Assembly (NCBI RefSeq): GCF_004214935.1
Contig: NZ_SFCC01000012.1
Coordinates: 225,403 to 289,402, forward strand
Direction: 5' to 3'
DNA length: 64,000 nucleotides
From: Amycolatopsis suaedae
GTDB lineage: Bacteria; Actinomycetota; Actinomycetes; Mycobacteriales; Pseudonocardiaceae
Below the pieces are notes generated by a model, which did not search any database, was not told the origin of the DNA, and saw nothing but the letters and a program-made list of their open reading frames with translations. Both the position numbers and the translations under genes were made by a program. The stretch's first letter is position 1. Every line of letters starts with the position of its first letter. Positions 25,835-35,807 of the stretch are shown here, in pieces.

Positions 25835-27026
25835 GGCTGCCCACCTCCCTCGACCACATGTCGAAGGCCTTCAGCTGATCGGACGGGGCCAGCGGGGGTT
25901 TGATCACGCCGTTGGCGAACGCCGCCGGGTAGAAGTCCTTCCTGCCCCACTTCGCCACGAACTCCTTGCCCGCGGCGTCCGCCTGGTCCACCGACGTCCC
26001 GGCGATCGCGGTGGTCAGCACCCCCTGCGAGTACGTCAGCACCTGCTGGTCGTGCCGCAGCACCCACTTCATCAGCTCGAGGACGACGTACAAGGTCTGC
26101 GGCGAAACCCCGTTCGGCACCATCATGTAGTGGGCGTCGGCGACCCACGCCTGGTTGTCGAACAGCGCCACCTGGGTCGCCGGGCTCCAGGTCCCGTTCT
26201 GCCGGTTCGACACGTCGTGGGCCACGATGGTCGGAATCAGCCCGAGGCTGCCGTCACCGAACTGCTTCGCCAGGATCGTCGAGCTCGCCGGGTAGGAACT
26301 GACATACCGGCCGAGCTCCTTCAGGTACGCCCAGGTCTTGGCCCATCCACCGACCGGATCAGCGGGGTTGCTGTCGCCGAGCAGGTAGGGCAGCGACATC
26401 AGGAAGGTACGGCCCGACCCGGAGTTCGCCGGCTGGGCATAGCTGAACTTGCCGGGGTTGGCCTTCGCCCACTCCAGCAGGGCCTGCGGGGTGCGTGGCG
26501 CGGACGTCTTCGCCGGATCGAAGGCGAGCACCGGCCCGGACGGCGTGTAGACGCATTCGACGCCATACCCCTGCGCCATCGTCTGCAACTGCCTGCGCCC
26601 GTCGTCCTGCAGACTGTTCAGGTCGGGCAGGTGTGCCGACAACGACGGAAGCAGTTGCCGCACGATCTTCTGCTCGATCGCCCCGCCGAGAACGTCGGTG
26701 CCGCCGAGCAGAAGGCCGATATCGACGGCGCCGGCGGCCTGCTGAGCCTTGAGCTTGCCCACCGTGTCGGGTGCCGACGCGGTCTCGTAGCGGACCGACG
26801 CCACCAGCTCCGGGCGGGCCTTGACGAAGTTCTCGATGAGCAGCTTGTTGGTGGCGAGATCGCCGCCCCCGTCGAGCACGGTCAGCGTGATCGGTTGCGC
26901 CGGCTTCTCCGGAGCCGTGGTGTCCTCGCCACCGCCCCGCGTCGGCGCGGTACACGCACCCGACGTCGCCGCGAGCACCGACGTCACGACCAGGGCCGCC
27001 GCGAACCGGATTCTCCTTCGTGCCAC
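25821..27026 (-). CDS. ABC solute-binding lipoprotein, 401 aa
   Basis: First gene of the operon. An N-terminal signal ends in a weak lipobox (ATSGAC), giving lipid attachment at Cys25. The mature part is a two-lobed periplasmic binding fold of the extracellular-solute-binding family, starting at ITLVLDGG-like strand TLTVLDGGGD. The match to PotABCD- or iron/phosphonate-type importers is by class only; the neighbouring Gfo/Idh, cupin and LacI genes argue for a sugar-derived ligand. Upstream, at about 27080, GGTAAACGTATTCC has the centre and partial symmetry of a LacI-type site. Confidence 0.85.
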   Translation of the reverse strand: MARRRIRFAAALVVTSVLAATSGACTAPTRGGGEDTTAPEKPAQPITLTVLDGGGDLATNKLLIENFVKARPELVASVRYETASAPDTVGKLKAQQAAGAVDIGLLLGGTDVLGGAIEQKIVRQLLPSLSAHLPDLNSLQDDGRRQLQTMAQGYGVECVYTPSGPVLAFDPAKTSAPRTPQALLEWAKANPGKFSYAQPANSGSGRTFLMSLPYLLGDSNPADPVGGWAKTWAYLKELGRYVSSYPASSTILAKQFGDGSLGLIPTIVAHDVSNRQNGTWSPATQVALFDNQAWVADAHYMMVPNGVSPQTLYVVLELMKWVLRHDQQVLTYSQGVLTTAIAGTSVDQADAAGKEFVAKWGRKDFYPAAFANGVIKPPLAPSDQLKAFDMWSREVGSRAGG

Positions 27027-27077
27027 CTAGCGCCTCCTCGTCGAAGCGTCACCGGACCGGTGCTCGCGGGTCGCTCG

Positions 27078-27093
27078 GTAAACGTATTCCGCA
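27078..27093. promoter_or_regulatory. Possible LacI-type operator of the ABC operon
   Basis: CGGTAAACGTATTCCG pairs at most positions around a central CG, and it lies about 55 bp upstream of the solute-binding protein start. The two LacI-family genes are directly upstream. The symmetry is imperfect. Confidence 0.45.
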
Positions 27094-27141
27094 GCGAGTG
27101 TGGCTTCCGCCGGAACGGGAGTCAAGAGCCGGCCGGGGGCC

Positions 27142-28200
27142 TCAGCCGGCTGCCGGCCCGCCGGGGAAGGCGTGCGGGGCCGCACGGCCGGCGAGGCGCA
27201 GGCTGTCGCGGACCACGAGGCGTCCGCCGACGCGGAGCCTGCCGGTCTCGCCGTCCGCGTCCAGCGCACGGGCGATCGCTTCGGCGCCGACCTGGCCGAA
27301 CGGCAGGGCCAGCGTGGTCAGCCTGGGCGTGACGTCCGCGGCGAGCGGTATGTCGTCGAACCCGACCACCGACACCTCATCCGGCACCTGGACACCGGCC
27401 GAGTTCAGCGCGGCGAGCGCCCCGATCGCCACGACGTCGTTCATTCCGAGAACGACGTCGGGACGCTCCTTCTCCCCGATCAGCCCTGTCATCGCGTCGA
27501 ACCCGCCCTGCCGGCTGCGCTCGCAGGCGACCGTGCGAATTCTGGAGGTCGCCGAAAGGCCCTCCGTGAAACCGGCGACCCGCTCCTGTCCTGCCGGGTT
27601 GCCAGGGGGCCCGGCCAGGATCACCACGTGTTCGTGTCCCTGCTCCGCGACGAACCGGCCGACGGTGCGTGCCGCGCCGCGGTTGTCGAACCCGATGGAG
27701 GTGAACGGCAGGTCGGTGTCACCGACCATCACCACCCGGCCGCCGTCCTCCACGTAGGACCGTAGCGCCTCCAGCAGCTTGCCCCCGAGTGCCGACGCGT
27801 CGACCCGGCCGGAGGTCAGCACGAGCGCCCGGTGCCGTAACGCCCGGGACACCTCCACCGCGCGTAACTGCCCCTCCTCCGTGCCGCCGGTCGAGGACAC
27901 GGTCACGTACGATCCGGCCGCCCGCGCAGCACGCTCCATGGCGGCGACAACCAGGGCTATCGTCGGCGTGGTGAGGTCATCGGCCAGCAACGCCACGGCA
28001 TCGCTGCCCCGCCGCATCGCGCGGGCCGACGCGTCGGCGACGTAACGCAGTTCCGCCGCCGCCGCGAGCACCCGCTCGCGGTACTCGGGGCCGACCAGGC
28101 GGCCACTGTCGCCCAGCACGCGTGAGGCAGTCGCCACCGACACGCCCGCACGACGGGCCACGTCGTGCAACGTGACGGTCGGCCGGGCACGGCGAGGCAC
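27142..28200 (-). CDS. LacI-family transcriptional regulator, 352 aa
   Basis: The start at GTG 28200 is set by AAAGGAG eight bases upstream; longer readings lack a signal. Residues 8-32 are the HTH (VTLHDVARRAGVSVATASRVLG), a hinge helix follows, and about 65-340 is the periplasmic-binding-protein-like sensor domain (VVLGMNDVVAIGALAALNSAG, VVGFDDIP). It is encoded in front of the ABC operon and divergently from a second LacI gene, so it probably represses the importer operon, released by the imported sugar. Confidence 0.9.
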   Translation of the reverse strand: MPRRARPTVTLHDVARRAGVSVATASRVLGDSGRLVGPEYRERVLAAAAELRYVADASARAMRRGSDAVALLADDLTTPTIALVVAAMERAARAAGSYVTVSSTGGTEEGQLRAVEVSRALRHRALVLTSGRVDASALGGKLLEALRSYVEDGGRVVMVGDTDLPFTSIGFDNRGAARTVGRFVAEQGHEHVVILAGPPGNPAGQERVAGFTEGLSATSRIRTVACERSRQGGFDAMTGLIGEKERPDVVLGMNDVVAIGALAALNSAGVQVPDEVSVVGFDDIPLAADVTPRLTTLALPFGQVGAEAIARALDADGETGRLRVGGRLVVRDSLRLAGRAAPHAFPGGPAAG

Positions 28201-28317
28201 AGACACCGCTCCTTTCCCACGCCGCCCCTGCCGGGCCGCTGCCCGGACCTTATTCCGCCGGGCACTCCACCTCAAGCGCACCGGCATGGTCCCCTCCTCC
28301 GGTACCACCATGAGACG

Positions 28318-29379
28318 ATGCGTTGTGTGGTCACGGACATTCCCGGCGGAGAGGCGAAGGGACGCAAGGCCGGTTCACGCGTCACCCTCCACGACGTCGC
28401 ACGCGAGGCCGGAGTGTCCTATGCAACCGCTTCCCGGGCCGTCCACCCCGGCACCAGGAAGGTCAAGGAGGCCGCCCGGAACCGGGTGCTCGCGGCAGCG
28501 GCGAAGCTGAACTACACGCCCAACCTCCCGGCGCAGGCCGTCGCACGCGGTTCCACGATGACGGTGGCGCTGGTCGTCGGTGATGTGGTCGATCCGTACT
28601 TCTCGTCCCTCGCCGCCGGCGCCCGGCGGGCCGCGGACGACGCCGGGCTGACCCTGACGATGGCCGTGACCGGTGGCGACCCCGCACGCGAACTCGAGAT
28701 CGTGCGCCATCTGCGAGGACAACGCCCGCAGGCGATCGTCGTGACCGGCAGCAGGCTCACCGCAGGCTTGCATCAGGATGAACTGATCGACGAACTGCGC
28801 ACCTTCGAGCGGACCGGCGGCCGGGTCGTGCTGATCAGCCAGCCCGAACTGCCCTTTCCCACCATCGCCCTGCAGAACCGGGACGGGAGCCGCCGCCTCG
28901 CCGCGGCTATCAAGCGCCTCGGCTATCGCCGGCCCGCAGTGCTCCGGGGGCCGCTCCAGCAGCGAACCTCGCAGGAACGGCTGGACGGCGTCGCCGACGA
29001 ATACGAACTCGCCCCCGCACACGTCATCGAGGCGGCGTTCACCCGCGACGGCGGCTACGCGGCCATGCGCACGCTGATCGAGCGCGGCCTCGGCGACATC
29101 GACGTGATCGTCGCTCTCAACGACGTCATGGCGATCGGCGCGATGTCCGCGCTCCGCGACGCGGGTATCGTGCCCGGTCGTCAGATCGGCGTCGCCGGCT
29201 TCGACGACCTTCCCACGGCCTCCGATGTCATCCCCACGCTCACCACCGTGGCCGCTCCCCTCACCGTGATGGGCGCGCGGGCCGTCCAACTAGCCCTCAC
29301 GGACGCGGCCACGTCCGGCCCCGAGAAGGTCACCACCGAGGTCGTCATCCGGGACAGCACCCCACCGCGACCTGCGTAG
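28318..29379 (+). CDS. LacI-family transcriptional regulator, 353 aa
   Basis: Diverges from the other LacI gene across 117 bp. The HTH (VTLHDVAREAGVSYATASRAV) begins about 20 residues in, followed by a sensor domain ending in VAGFDDLPTASDVIPTLTTV. The recognition helix differs from its neighbour's (Y for V at the third turn position and A for L after TASR), so the two should read different operators. The ATG at 28318 is used; a GTG three codons later is possible. It is a candidate for controlling the TGTTAGCGTTAACA sites of the pectin locus, which is inference from proximity only. Confidence 0.88.
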   Translation: MRCVVTDIPGGEAKGRKAGSRVTLHDVAREAGVSYATASRAVHPGTRKVKEAARNRVLAAAAKLNYTPNLPAQAVARGSTMTVALVVGDVVDPYFSSLAAGARRAADDAGLTLTMAVTGGDPARELEIVRHLRGQRPQAIVVTGSRLTAGLHQDELIDELRTFERTGGRVVLISQPELPFPTIALQNRDGSRRLAAAIKRLGYRRPAVLRGPLQQRTSQERLDGVADEYELAPAHVIEAAFTRDGGYAAMRTLIERGLGDIDVIVALNDVMAIGAMSALRDAGIVPGRQIGVAGFDDLPTASDVIPTLTTVAAPLTVMGARAVQLALTDAATSGPEKVTTEVVIRDSTPPRPA

Positions 29380-29588
29380 CGACCTCCGGACGGATCGCAC
29401 GGCACCGGTCAGCCGACCACGGCGATCACACGGCGACCAGGTGGTTCGCGAACACGAAGGGACCCATGGGCGGCTTCGGTACTATGGCTTGAGAGGCGCC
29501 ACCGACATGTCGGCTGACCGGCGCAGTCCGCTGCCGACGCGGAGCCTCTGGCGCTTACGCCCTCCCCCTGATTTGGAGGAGCGCGATA

Positions 29589-30076
29589 GTGAGTACCGAA
29601 CACCCTTCGACAGGGCGTGGAGCACTTGAGCACGTCCAGCCGCCCATAGTCGGCTACGAGTCGAAGCGGATGTTCTCGAACACAAATCCCATCTTCCCCA
29701 CGCCAGTACCGCATCTCCATTCCCTGACTGCCGACCCGTCGACGGTGTTTGACATGGCCCGCGTCGACGCGTCAGGCCGCTTCTCCAGCAAAGACGTCGT
29801 CGAACACCCGGACTGGCCGCATGATCACCGGTTCGACATCCACGTCGTGCAGGACACCGCTCTTCTCATCCCTGCCCGTCCGGCCAACACCGGGTCTCGC
29901 GACACCATCTCATCGGTATCCCAGAACGGGTTCGGCGCATCCTCGGGGTTCAGCCGAGCCACAAGGTGTTACTGATCGGGTTTCCCGAGCACAGGATTCT
30001 CCTCGTTCAGGGGCACCGAATCCTCAACGCGATGGCGGTGCGCTACTTCAGGTCGTCCACAGGGCGGGGAGGCTAA
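29589..30076 (+). pseudogene. Frameshifted AbrB-like DNA-binding protein gene
   Basis: GGAGGAGCG precedes a GTG at 29589. The first frame carries MARVDASGRFSSKDVVEHPDW and FDIHVVQDTALLI, typical of the AbrB/SpoVT-like proteins encoded next to actinobacterial integrases. After about 29860-29890 the homology continues in another frame (HHLIGIPERVRRILGV, VLLIGFPEHRILLVQGHRIL) to a TAA at 30074. The continuing frame would complete the usual swapped-hairpin repeat, so a single indel has split one gene. The stop overlaps the next ATG (TAATG), preserving an old coupling. The family recognition is by memory of the pattern, not by alignment. Confidence 0.5.
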
Positions 30077-30453
30077 TGGCCGCGCAGCGGCGGGAGCCGC
30101 TCTCACATGGAGCTTCGAGCGCCGAACTGGAAGCCGCACGAGTGCTGCTGAACAAGCTGGGGGTGTCGCCGGCAGCCCTCATTGGCGACCGCGATCACAA
30201 ACCTGACCGGATCCCGACCTTCGCCGAATACATCCCGAACGTCTTCGACGCCATCAGTGCGTCGCCGGGTCGCCTGCTCGGCACCTGCCTCGCCGTGATC
30301 GAGGACGCCTGGGGCCATCGTCGGCTCGACGAACCCACCGTAACCGACCCCTGCAAACCAAGAACCGAGCGCGTTCACGCCCCGGAGCGACGGCGCTCAG
30401 CTTCCCGACTTCGGTGCGATGGTGTTGATCTTGCCCCACGTACCCAGCGGTAG
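30076..30453 (+). pseudogene. Truncated tyrosine integrase (N-terminal part only)
   Basis: ELEAARVLLNKLGVSPAALI, PTFAEYIPNVFDA and AWGHRRLDEPTVTD match the N-terminal SAM-like arm-binding region of actinobacterial tyrosine recombinases. After about residue 91 (near 30349) the sequence becomes unrelated Arg-rich readthrough and stops at 30453; no catalytic R-H-R-Y domain is present. It directly follows the broken AbrB-like gene and lies 110 bp from a tRNA gene, a usual integration target. I read the pair as the remnant of a mobile or recombination module. Confidence 0.5.
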
Positions 30454-30471
30454 TGGTGGTCGAGCCATGGG

Positions 30472-30498
30472 CCCTCCTCTGTCAAAGGGGAGGGTTTT
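30472..30498 (+). terminator. Rho-independent terminator after the integrase remnant
   Basis: CCCTCC and GGAGGG arms enclose an 11-base loop and are followed by TTTT on the plus strand. It would end transcription from the remnant before it runs antisense into the tRNA. Confidence 0.6.
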
Positions 30499-30565
30499 GT
30501 GTGGTTCTGCAGCGATCCTACCCGACCCGAGCGCCGCAGACAGCGCTCTGACCAGGCGTTTCGAG

Positions 30566-30639
30566 TGCCCCGAGTGAGACTCGAACTCACACTGGACGGT
30601 TTTTGAGACCGCTGCCTCTGCCGATTGGGCTACCGGGGC
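30566..30639 (-). tRNA. tRNA-Leu (anticodon CAA), short variable arm
   Basis: The cloverleaf folds by hand. A 7-bp acceptor (GCCCCGG with TCGGGGC, one G-T) is followed by TA, a D arm closed by GCC/GGC, anticodon stem GCGGT/ACCGT with loop CTCAAAA (anticodon CAA), and T stem GTGAG/CTCAC with loop TTCGAGT. The discriminator is A and CCA is not encoded. The variable region is only CCAGT (5 nt), although tRNA-Leu normally has a long variable arm. At 74 nt it looks like a class I tRNA with a leucine anticodon. Confidence 0.85.
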
Positions 30640-30712
30640 CACCACGTGCTGTGATCGTGGAAACCCGATGCTAGCAAGCTCCGCACCTGGGGCGTTCGAC
30701 GGCCCGGCAGCG

Positions 30713-31378
30713 CTACCCGGCGGCGCCGACGTCGTGGGCCAGGAGGGCGAGCTGCACGCGATTGTTGGCCTCCACCTTGGCCAGCGCGCGGGAGACGTAG
30801 GTCTTCACCGTGGCCAGGCTCATGTGCAGGTCCTTGCTGATGTCCGCATTGGACTTCCCCATCGCGATGGCGAGCGCCACCTCACGTTCGCGTTCGGTCA
30901 GCCTGGCGAACAACGTACGGGCGCGGTCGCCCGCGGTCCGCTGCCCGGTCGCCACATGGGTCACCAGGCGCTTGGTCACCGTGGGAGACAGCATCGCCTC
31001 GCCACGCGCGACCAGTTCGATCGCACGCACGATGTCACCCGGCGGCGTGTCCTTGACCAGGAAACCGCTGGCCCCGGCACGCAGCGCGCGCAGCACGTGC
31101 TCGTCCGCGTCGAAGGTGGTCAGGATGATCACCTCGGGCGCACCGGGCCGCGAGCGGAGCAGCTCGGTCATGCGCAGTCCGTCGACGCGCTGCATCCGGA
31201 TGTCCATCAGCACCACGTCGGGCTTCTGCTTGCTCACCGCGTCCGGCACCTCGCCGCCGTCCCTGGCCTCGCCGACGACCTCGATGCCCTGCGCTCCGGC
31301 CAGGATCATGGTCAGCCCGCTGAGCACCATGGGATCGTCGTCGACCAGCAGCACCCGGATCGGCGCGGAATCGCTCAT
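30713..31378 (-). CDS. NarL/LuxR-type response regulator, 221 aa
   Basis: A receiver domain (residues 8-125; acidic pocket VDDDPM, phospho-acceptor Asp in VVLMDIRM, Thr in ILTTFDAD, Lys in LVKDTP) and a LuxR HTH (LTEREREVALAIAMGKSNADISKDLHMSLATVKTYVSRAL). It overlaps the DUF418 gene by 4 bp (ATGA) and belongs with the HisKA_3 sensor kinase encoded further upstream on the same strand. The whole set is probably an envelope-stress two-component operon. The 3' end lies 74 bp from the tRNA gene. Confidence 0.92.
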   Translation of the reverse strand: MSDSAPIRVLLVDDDPMVLSGLTMILAGAQGIEVVGEARDGGEVPDAVSKQKPDVVLMDIRMQRVDGLRMTELLRSRPGAPEVIILTTFDADEHVLRALRAGASGFLVKDTPPGDIVRAIELVARGEAMLSPTVTKRLVTHVATGQRTAGDRARTLFARLTEREREVALAIAMGKSNADISKDLHMSLATVKTYVSRALAKVEANNRVQLALLAHDVGAAG

Positions 31379-32562
31379 GTACCCATCGTAGTCGCGGCGT
31401 CCTTACGCCTGGGCGCGTTCTGTGCCCAGGTCCAGAACAGCTCCACCGGGCCCCTGCTGAAGTGTCGCAGCCAGACGACGGCGAACACCGTCAGCACCGC
31501 CGAGAGCACGAACCACGCGGCGATCACCCACCAGGGCCGGTATCCCGCCAGCGTCACCGCCAGGCCGAGGCCCCAGCCGTAGGCCAGCGCCGAGCCGAGC
31601 AGGTTCTGCAGGATGTAACCGGTCAGCGCCGTCTTGCCGACGGCGGTGAGCCCGCGGCGCAGCACGCCGTGCCTGCCGGGCAGCCGGAGCACCACCGTGA
31701 CGGCCAGCGCCAGGATGCCGGCGGCCACCATCGGCGCGAACACGTACCGGCTGACGGCGCTGTTGTCCTGGACCAGCGTCATCGCGAAGTTGAGCGGCAG
31801 ACCGAGCCCCAGGCCGAGGATCATCATCCGGCGGCGCAGCACGCCACCACGCTCGTCGTCGGTGAACACACCTGCCCGCCAGATCCGGACACCGGCCAGG
31901 AACAGCGAGATCGCCATCGGGATCATGAAGATCGACTCGGCGCGGTAGACGAACCACAGGTCGATCCGGCTCAGGACCTGCTCCCACCAGGTGCCGTCGG
32001 CGAACAGGCCGGGACGGCTGACCGCGATGTTGCCCTGGCCGGTCGCCGTCAGCGCGATGCCGGCCGCCAGCACCAGGTGCAGGCAGCCCGTCCCGTACAT
32101 CCAGCCGTTGATCACCCGGGTGCTCCTGCCGACCAGGAAGGCCACCACCACCGACGCCACCGCGTAGCCCATCAGCACGTCGAACTCGAAGATCAGCAGG
32201 TAGTGCACCAGTCCTTCGACGAACAGCAGCGTGGCCCGCCAGAGGTAACGGCCGGGCCAGGCGGCGCCCCTGCGCACCGCCGACCGGTACTGGATCTCCA
32301 GCCCCACGCCGAACAGGATCGTCAGCAGGGAGATGAACTTGCCGTTGGCGAGGAAGCCGAGAAACGCCTCCACCGAGTGGGCCAGCGAATCGTAGGGCGG
32401 GGAAGCCGGCCCCCGGGAAGGTCCTTCCGGATTCCCGAACAACCAGATGTTGGTCGCGAGCGATCCCAGGATCGCGATCCCACGCAGCACGTCGAGAGCC
32501 TCGACGCGCCGCTCAGCTGCTGCCACCGCGTGGCCTCCCGGCTGGTCGACTCCGTCATTCAC
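31375..32562 (-). CDS. DUF418-family membrane protein, 395 aa
   Basis: About ten membrane helices. The opening VEALDVLRGIAILGSLATNIW and the C-terminal half (GLTAVGKTALTGYILQNLLG, PVELFWTWAQ) are signatures of the DUF418/YeiB family, sometimes acyltransferase-like. No catalytic residue is established. It sits between the histidine kinase and the response regulator, with an ATGA overlap into the latter, so it is probably part of the signalling unit or its main target. Confidence 0.82.
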   Translation of the reverse strand: MNDGVDQPGGHAVAAAERRVEALDVLRGIAILGSLATNIWLFGNPEGPSRGPASPPYDSLAHSVEAFLGFLANGKFISLLTILFGVGLEIQYRSAVRRGAAWPGRYLWRATLLFVEGLVHYLLIFEFDVLMGYAVASVVVAFLVGRSTRVINGWMYGTGCLHLVLAAGIALTATGQGNIAVSRPGLFADGTWWEQVLSRIDLWFVYRAESIFMIPMAISLFLAGVRIWRAGVFTDDERGGVLRRRMMILGLGLGLPLNFAMTLVQDNSAVSRYVFAPMVAAGILALAVTVVLRLPGRHGVLRRGLTAVGKTALTGYILQNLLGSALAYGWGLGLAVTLAGYRPWWVIAAWFVLSAVLTVFAVVWLRHFSRGPVELFWTWAQNAPRRKDAATTMGT

Positions 32563-32623
32563 CTGGAGGTTATGAACGGGCGTCCCGGCCGGCAGTCAAC
32601 TTCCGGCTGTGATCGGCCGGTGT

Positions 32624-32645
32624 GCCGTCCACTTTGGTGGACGGC
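32624..32645. terminator. Strong hairpin between kinase and DUF418 genes
   Basis: GCCGTCCAC and GTGGACGGC pair perfectly around a TTTG loop, 8 bp downstream of the kinase stop. There is no T tract on the minus strand, so it is more likely a partial attenuator or an mRNA-stabilising hairpin than a full terminator. Confidence 0.5.
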
Positions 32646-32652
32646 CATGCGG

Positions 32653-33894
32653 TCATTCCCGCCAGGGCAGCCACACCTCGACGGCGAACCCACCGTCGCC
32701 GGTACCGCCGGCGTGAAACCGTCCCTCCGCGAGCGCGGTGCGTTCCTCCAGCCCGATCAGCCCGGTTCCGCTCCCCCGCGCCCACGACGCCGGACCCGCC
32801 CCGCCGCGGGTGTTGCGCACGCTGATGTCCATCCCCTCGCCCGGTTCGCCGGTGATCCGCACCCGCACGGCCGAGCCGGGCGCGTGCTTGGCGGCGTTGG
32901 TCAGCGCCTCCTGCACCACGCGGTAGGCGGTCCTGCCGGAACTCCCGCCGACCTCGGCGAACCGCGCCGGGTCGAACTCGGCGATCACCTCGATCCCCGC
33001 CTCCGCGGCCTCCGCGATCAGCGCCGGAAGGCCGGCCATGGACGGCCGGCTGAGCAGCCCGCCGTCGAACTCGTCGTGGTCACCGCGCTGCCGCAGAACG
33101 CCGATCGCGCCACGCAGCTCGATCATCGCCTGGTGCGCGCTGGTGCGGATCAGCGCCAGTGTGCGGTCGATCGTCTCGCGGTCGAGGTCCTTGCGGAACT
33201 CCAGCGCGCCGGCGTGCAGGCTGACCATGGAGATCCGGTGCGCCACGATGTCGTGCATCTCCCTGGCGATGCGGGTGCGCTCGGCCCGGCGAGCCTGGTC
33301 GGCGCGGGCCAGAGCGTCTTCCTCCGTGCGGCGGGCCTTGTCCCGCAGCGAGTCCAGCAGCCGGCGTCGCACGCCGATGAACATGCCCCACGACGACAGC
33401 GCCGTGGTGATCAGCGCCGCCATCAGCAGCCTGGTCAGGGTCAGCTCCTGACCCCACACCTGGTAGTACAGCGCCGCCGTGACGGTGTGCGCCACGGTGA
33501 GCGCGACGGTCATCCACACCGAGGCGTGGACCGCCACGGTGAAGATGGCGATCGAGGTCGACACGATCGCCAGCGGGGAGATCAGGCCGATCGGCAGCAT
33601 GATCAACGCGACCGGCACCGGCCACTGCCGGCGCACCCAGAGCAGGGCGCAACTGGCCACGCCGAGCACCACGCTGACCACCTCGAGCGGACCGGCGCCG
33701 GCGTTCTGGGCGGCGAACCACACGATCAGCGGAACCGCCCAGGCGACGGCCAGCGCGACACAGCCGACGTCGGCCACCCAGTCGCGTGCCGACCGCCCCG
33801 ACGAGCCGGCGGGTTGCTCGTACACCCGCGCCCGGTCGAGCTCACTGAGCCAGACGAAGGCGGCCCGGGCCGCCCGTCCCACGATCGCCCCCAT
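32653..33894 (-). CDS. Sensor histidine kinase (HisKA_3), 413 aa
   Basis: Five or six N-terminal membrane helices (about residues 40-200), then the HisKA_3 dimerisation helix with the phospho-His in RIAREMHDIVAHRISM and an HATPase_c domain (QEALTNAAKHAPGS N-box, GTGLIGLEERTALAEG G-box). It should phosphorylate the NarL-type regulator at 30713. The hairpin at 32624 and the DUF418 gene separate kinase and regulator. Confidence 0.92.
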   Translation of the reverse strand: MGAIVGRAARAAFVWLSELDRARVYEQPAGSSGRSARDWVADVGCVALAVAWAVPLIVWFAAQNAGAGPLEVVSVVLGVASCALLWVRRQWPVPVALIMLPIGLISPLAIVSTSIAIFTVAVHASVWMTVALTVAHTVTAALYYQVWGQELTLTRLLMAALITTALSSWGMFIGVRRRLLDSLRDKARRTEEDALARADQARRAERTRIAREMHDIVAHRISMVSLHAGALEFRKDLDRETIDRTLALIRTSAHQAMIELRGAIGVLRQRGDHDEFDGGLLSRPSMAGLPALIAEAAEAGIEVIAEFDPARFAEVGGSSGRTAYRVVQEALTNAAKHAPGSAVRVRITGEPGEGMDISVRNTRGGAGPASWARGSGTGLIGLEERTALAEGRFHAGGTGDGGFAVEVWLPWRE

Positions 33895-34012
33895 TCCCCC
33901 AGCCTAGACACGAAGCCTGCTTTCGGCGGCGAACTGTCAACCATCGACCGACACGGCAGTGGCGGCGGATCGCCAGGCTGTGGGTCTCACCCAGCAATCG
34001 GAGGACGAGAAC

Positions 34013-34255
34013 ATGGACGCACCACCACCGCCACCCGCCGACGGTCAGGGTGGCGCCAACATCGCCCAGTCGGTCGCCGCGTTCGCCGGGATCTACCTGG
34101 GGGTCATTCCGCTGATCTTCAAGCTGACCGGTGCCACGACCACCGAGTTGCTGCTCACCCTGCGGCTGCCGGACCCGTGGGCGCTGGTCATGGCCATCGT
34201 CGCCACCGTGGTGTCCGCGGCGGCGTTCGTCGCGCTCTCGGTGCGCCGGCACTGA
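34013..34255 (+). CDS. Small two-helix membrane protein, 80 aa
   Basis: Start chosen at ATG 34013, preceded by GGAGGACGAG; the longer reading lacks a site. A Pro/Gly-rich N-terminus (MDAPPPPPADGQGG) is followed by two membrane helices (about residues 17-35 and 48-72) and a short basic tail (SVRRH). I do not recognise a family. It diverges from the histidine kinase and ends 13 bp from the convergent P450 stop. Confidence 0.6.
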   Translation: MDAPPPPPADGQGGANIAQSVAAFAGIYLGVIPLIFKLTGATTTELLLTLRLPDPWALVMAIVATVVSAAAFVALSVRRH

Positions 34256-34268
34256 CCGGCCAGGGAAC

Positions 34269-35484
<1,216 letters not shown>

Positions 35485-35492
<8 letters not shown>

Positions 35493-35805
35493 GGCCCAGC
35501 TCGATCATCAGGACGCCGCCGACGATCAGCGCGATCCCGGCCATCATCGGCGGGGTGAGCGGGTCGCGGAAGAACGCCCGGCCGAGCACGGCGGTGAGCG
35601 CGACGCCGGACGCGGCCCAGATCCCGTAGGCGACACCGACGCCCATTCCCATCCCCAGCACGGCGCCGAGCAGCGCGAACGAGGCGGCGTACCCGAGCAC
35701 CACCGGGAGGATCCACGCCCTGCGGGTGAACCCGTCGGACGCCTTCATGGACAGGGTCGCCGTCGTCTCCAGCCCGATGGCGGCGACCAGCAGCAGCCAC
35801 ACCAC
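35485..35805 (-). CDS. Small multidrug resistance (SMR) protein, second subunit, 106 aa
   Basis: The GTG at 35805 is preceded by GGGAGGTGG and follows the first SMR stop after 2 bp. Four membrane helices; the conserved Glu of helix 1 is in AIGLETTATLSMKAS, with GVAYGIWAASGVALTAVLG and the C-terminal GGVLMIELGHG. Length is typical of EmrE-type proteins. Two different SMR genes in tandem usually make a heterodimer such as EbrAB or YkkCD. Confidence 0.9.
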
Positions 35806-35807
35806 GT

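Noticed and set aside
24731..27026. A specific substrate (spermidine, iron or aminoethylphosphonate) for the ABC importer
   Set aside because: The subunits show class similarity only; the neighbouring cupin and Gfo/Idh genes point to a sugar-like compound, so no name is assigned.
30566..30712. An att site in the tRNA gene matching a distal copy
   Set aside because: I found no second copy of the tRNA 3' end in the window, so no element boundary can be claimed.
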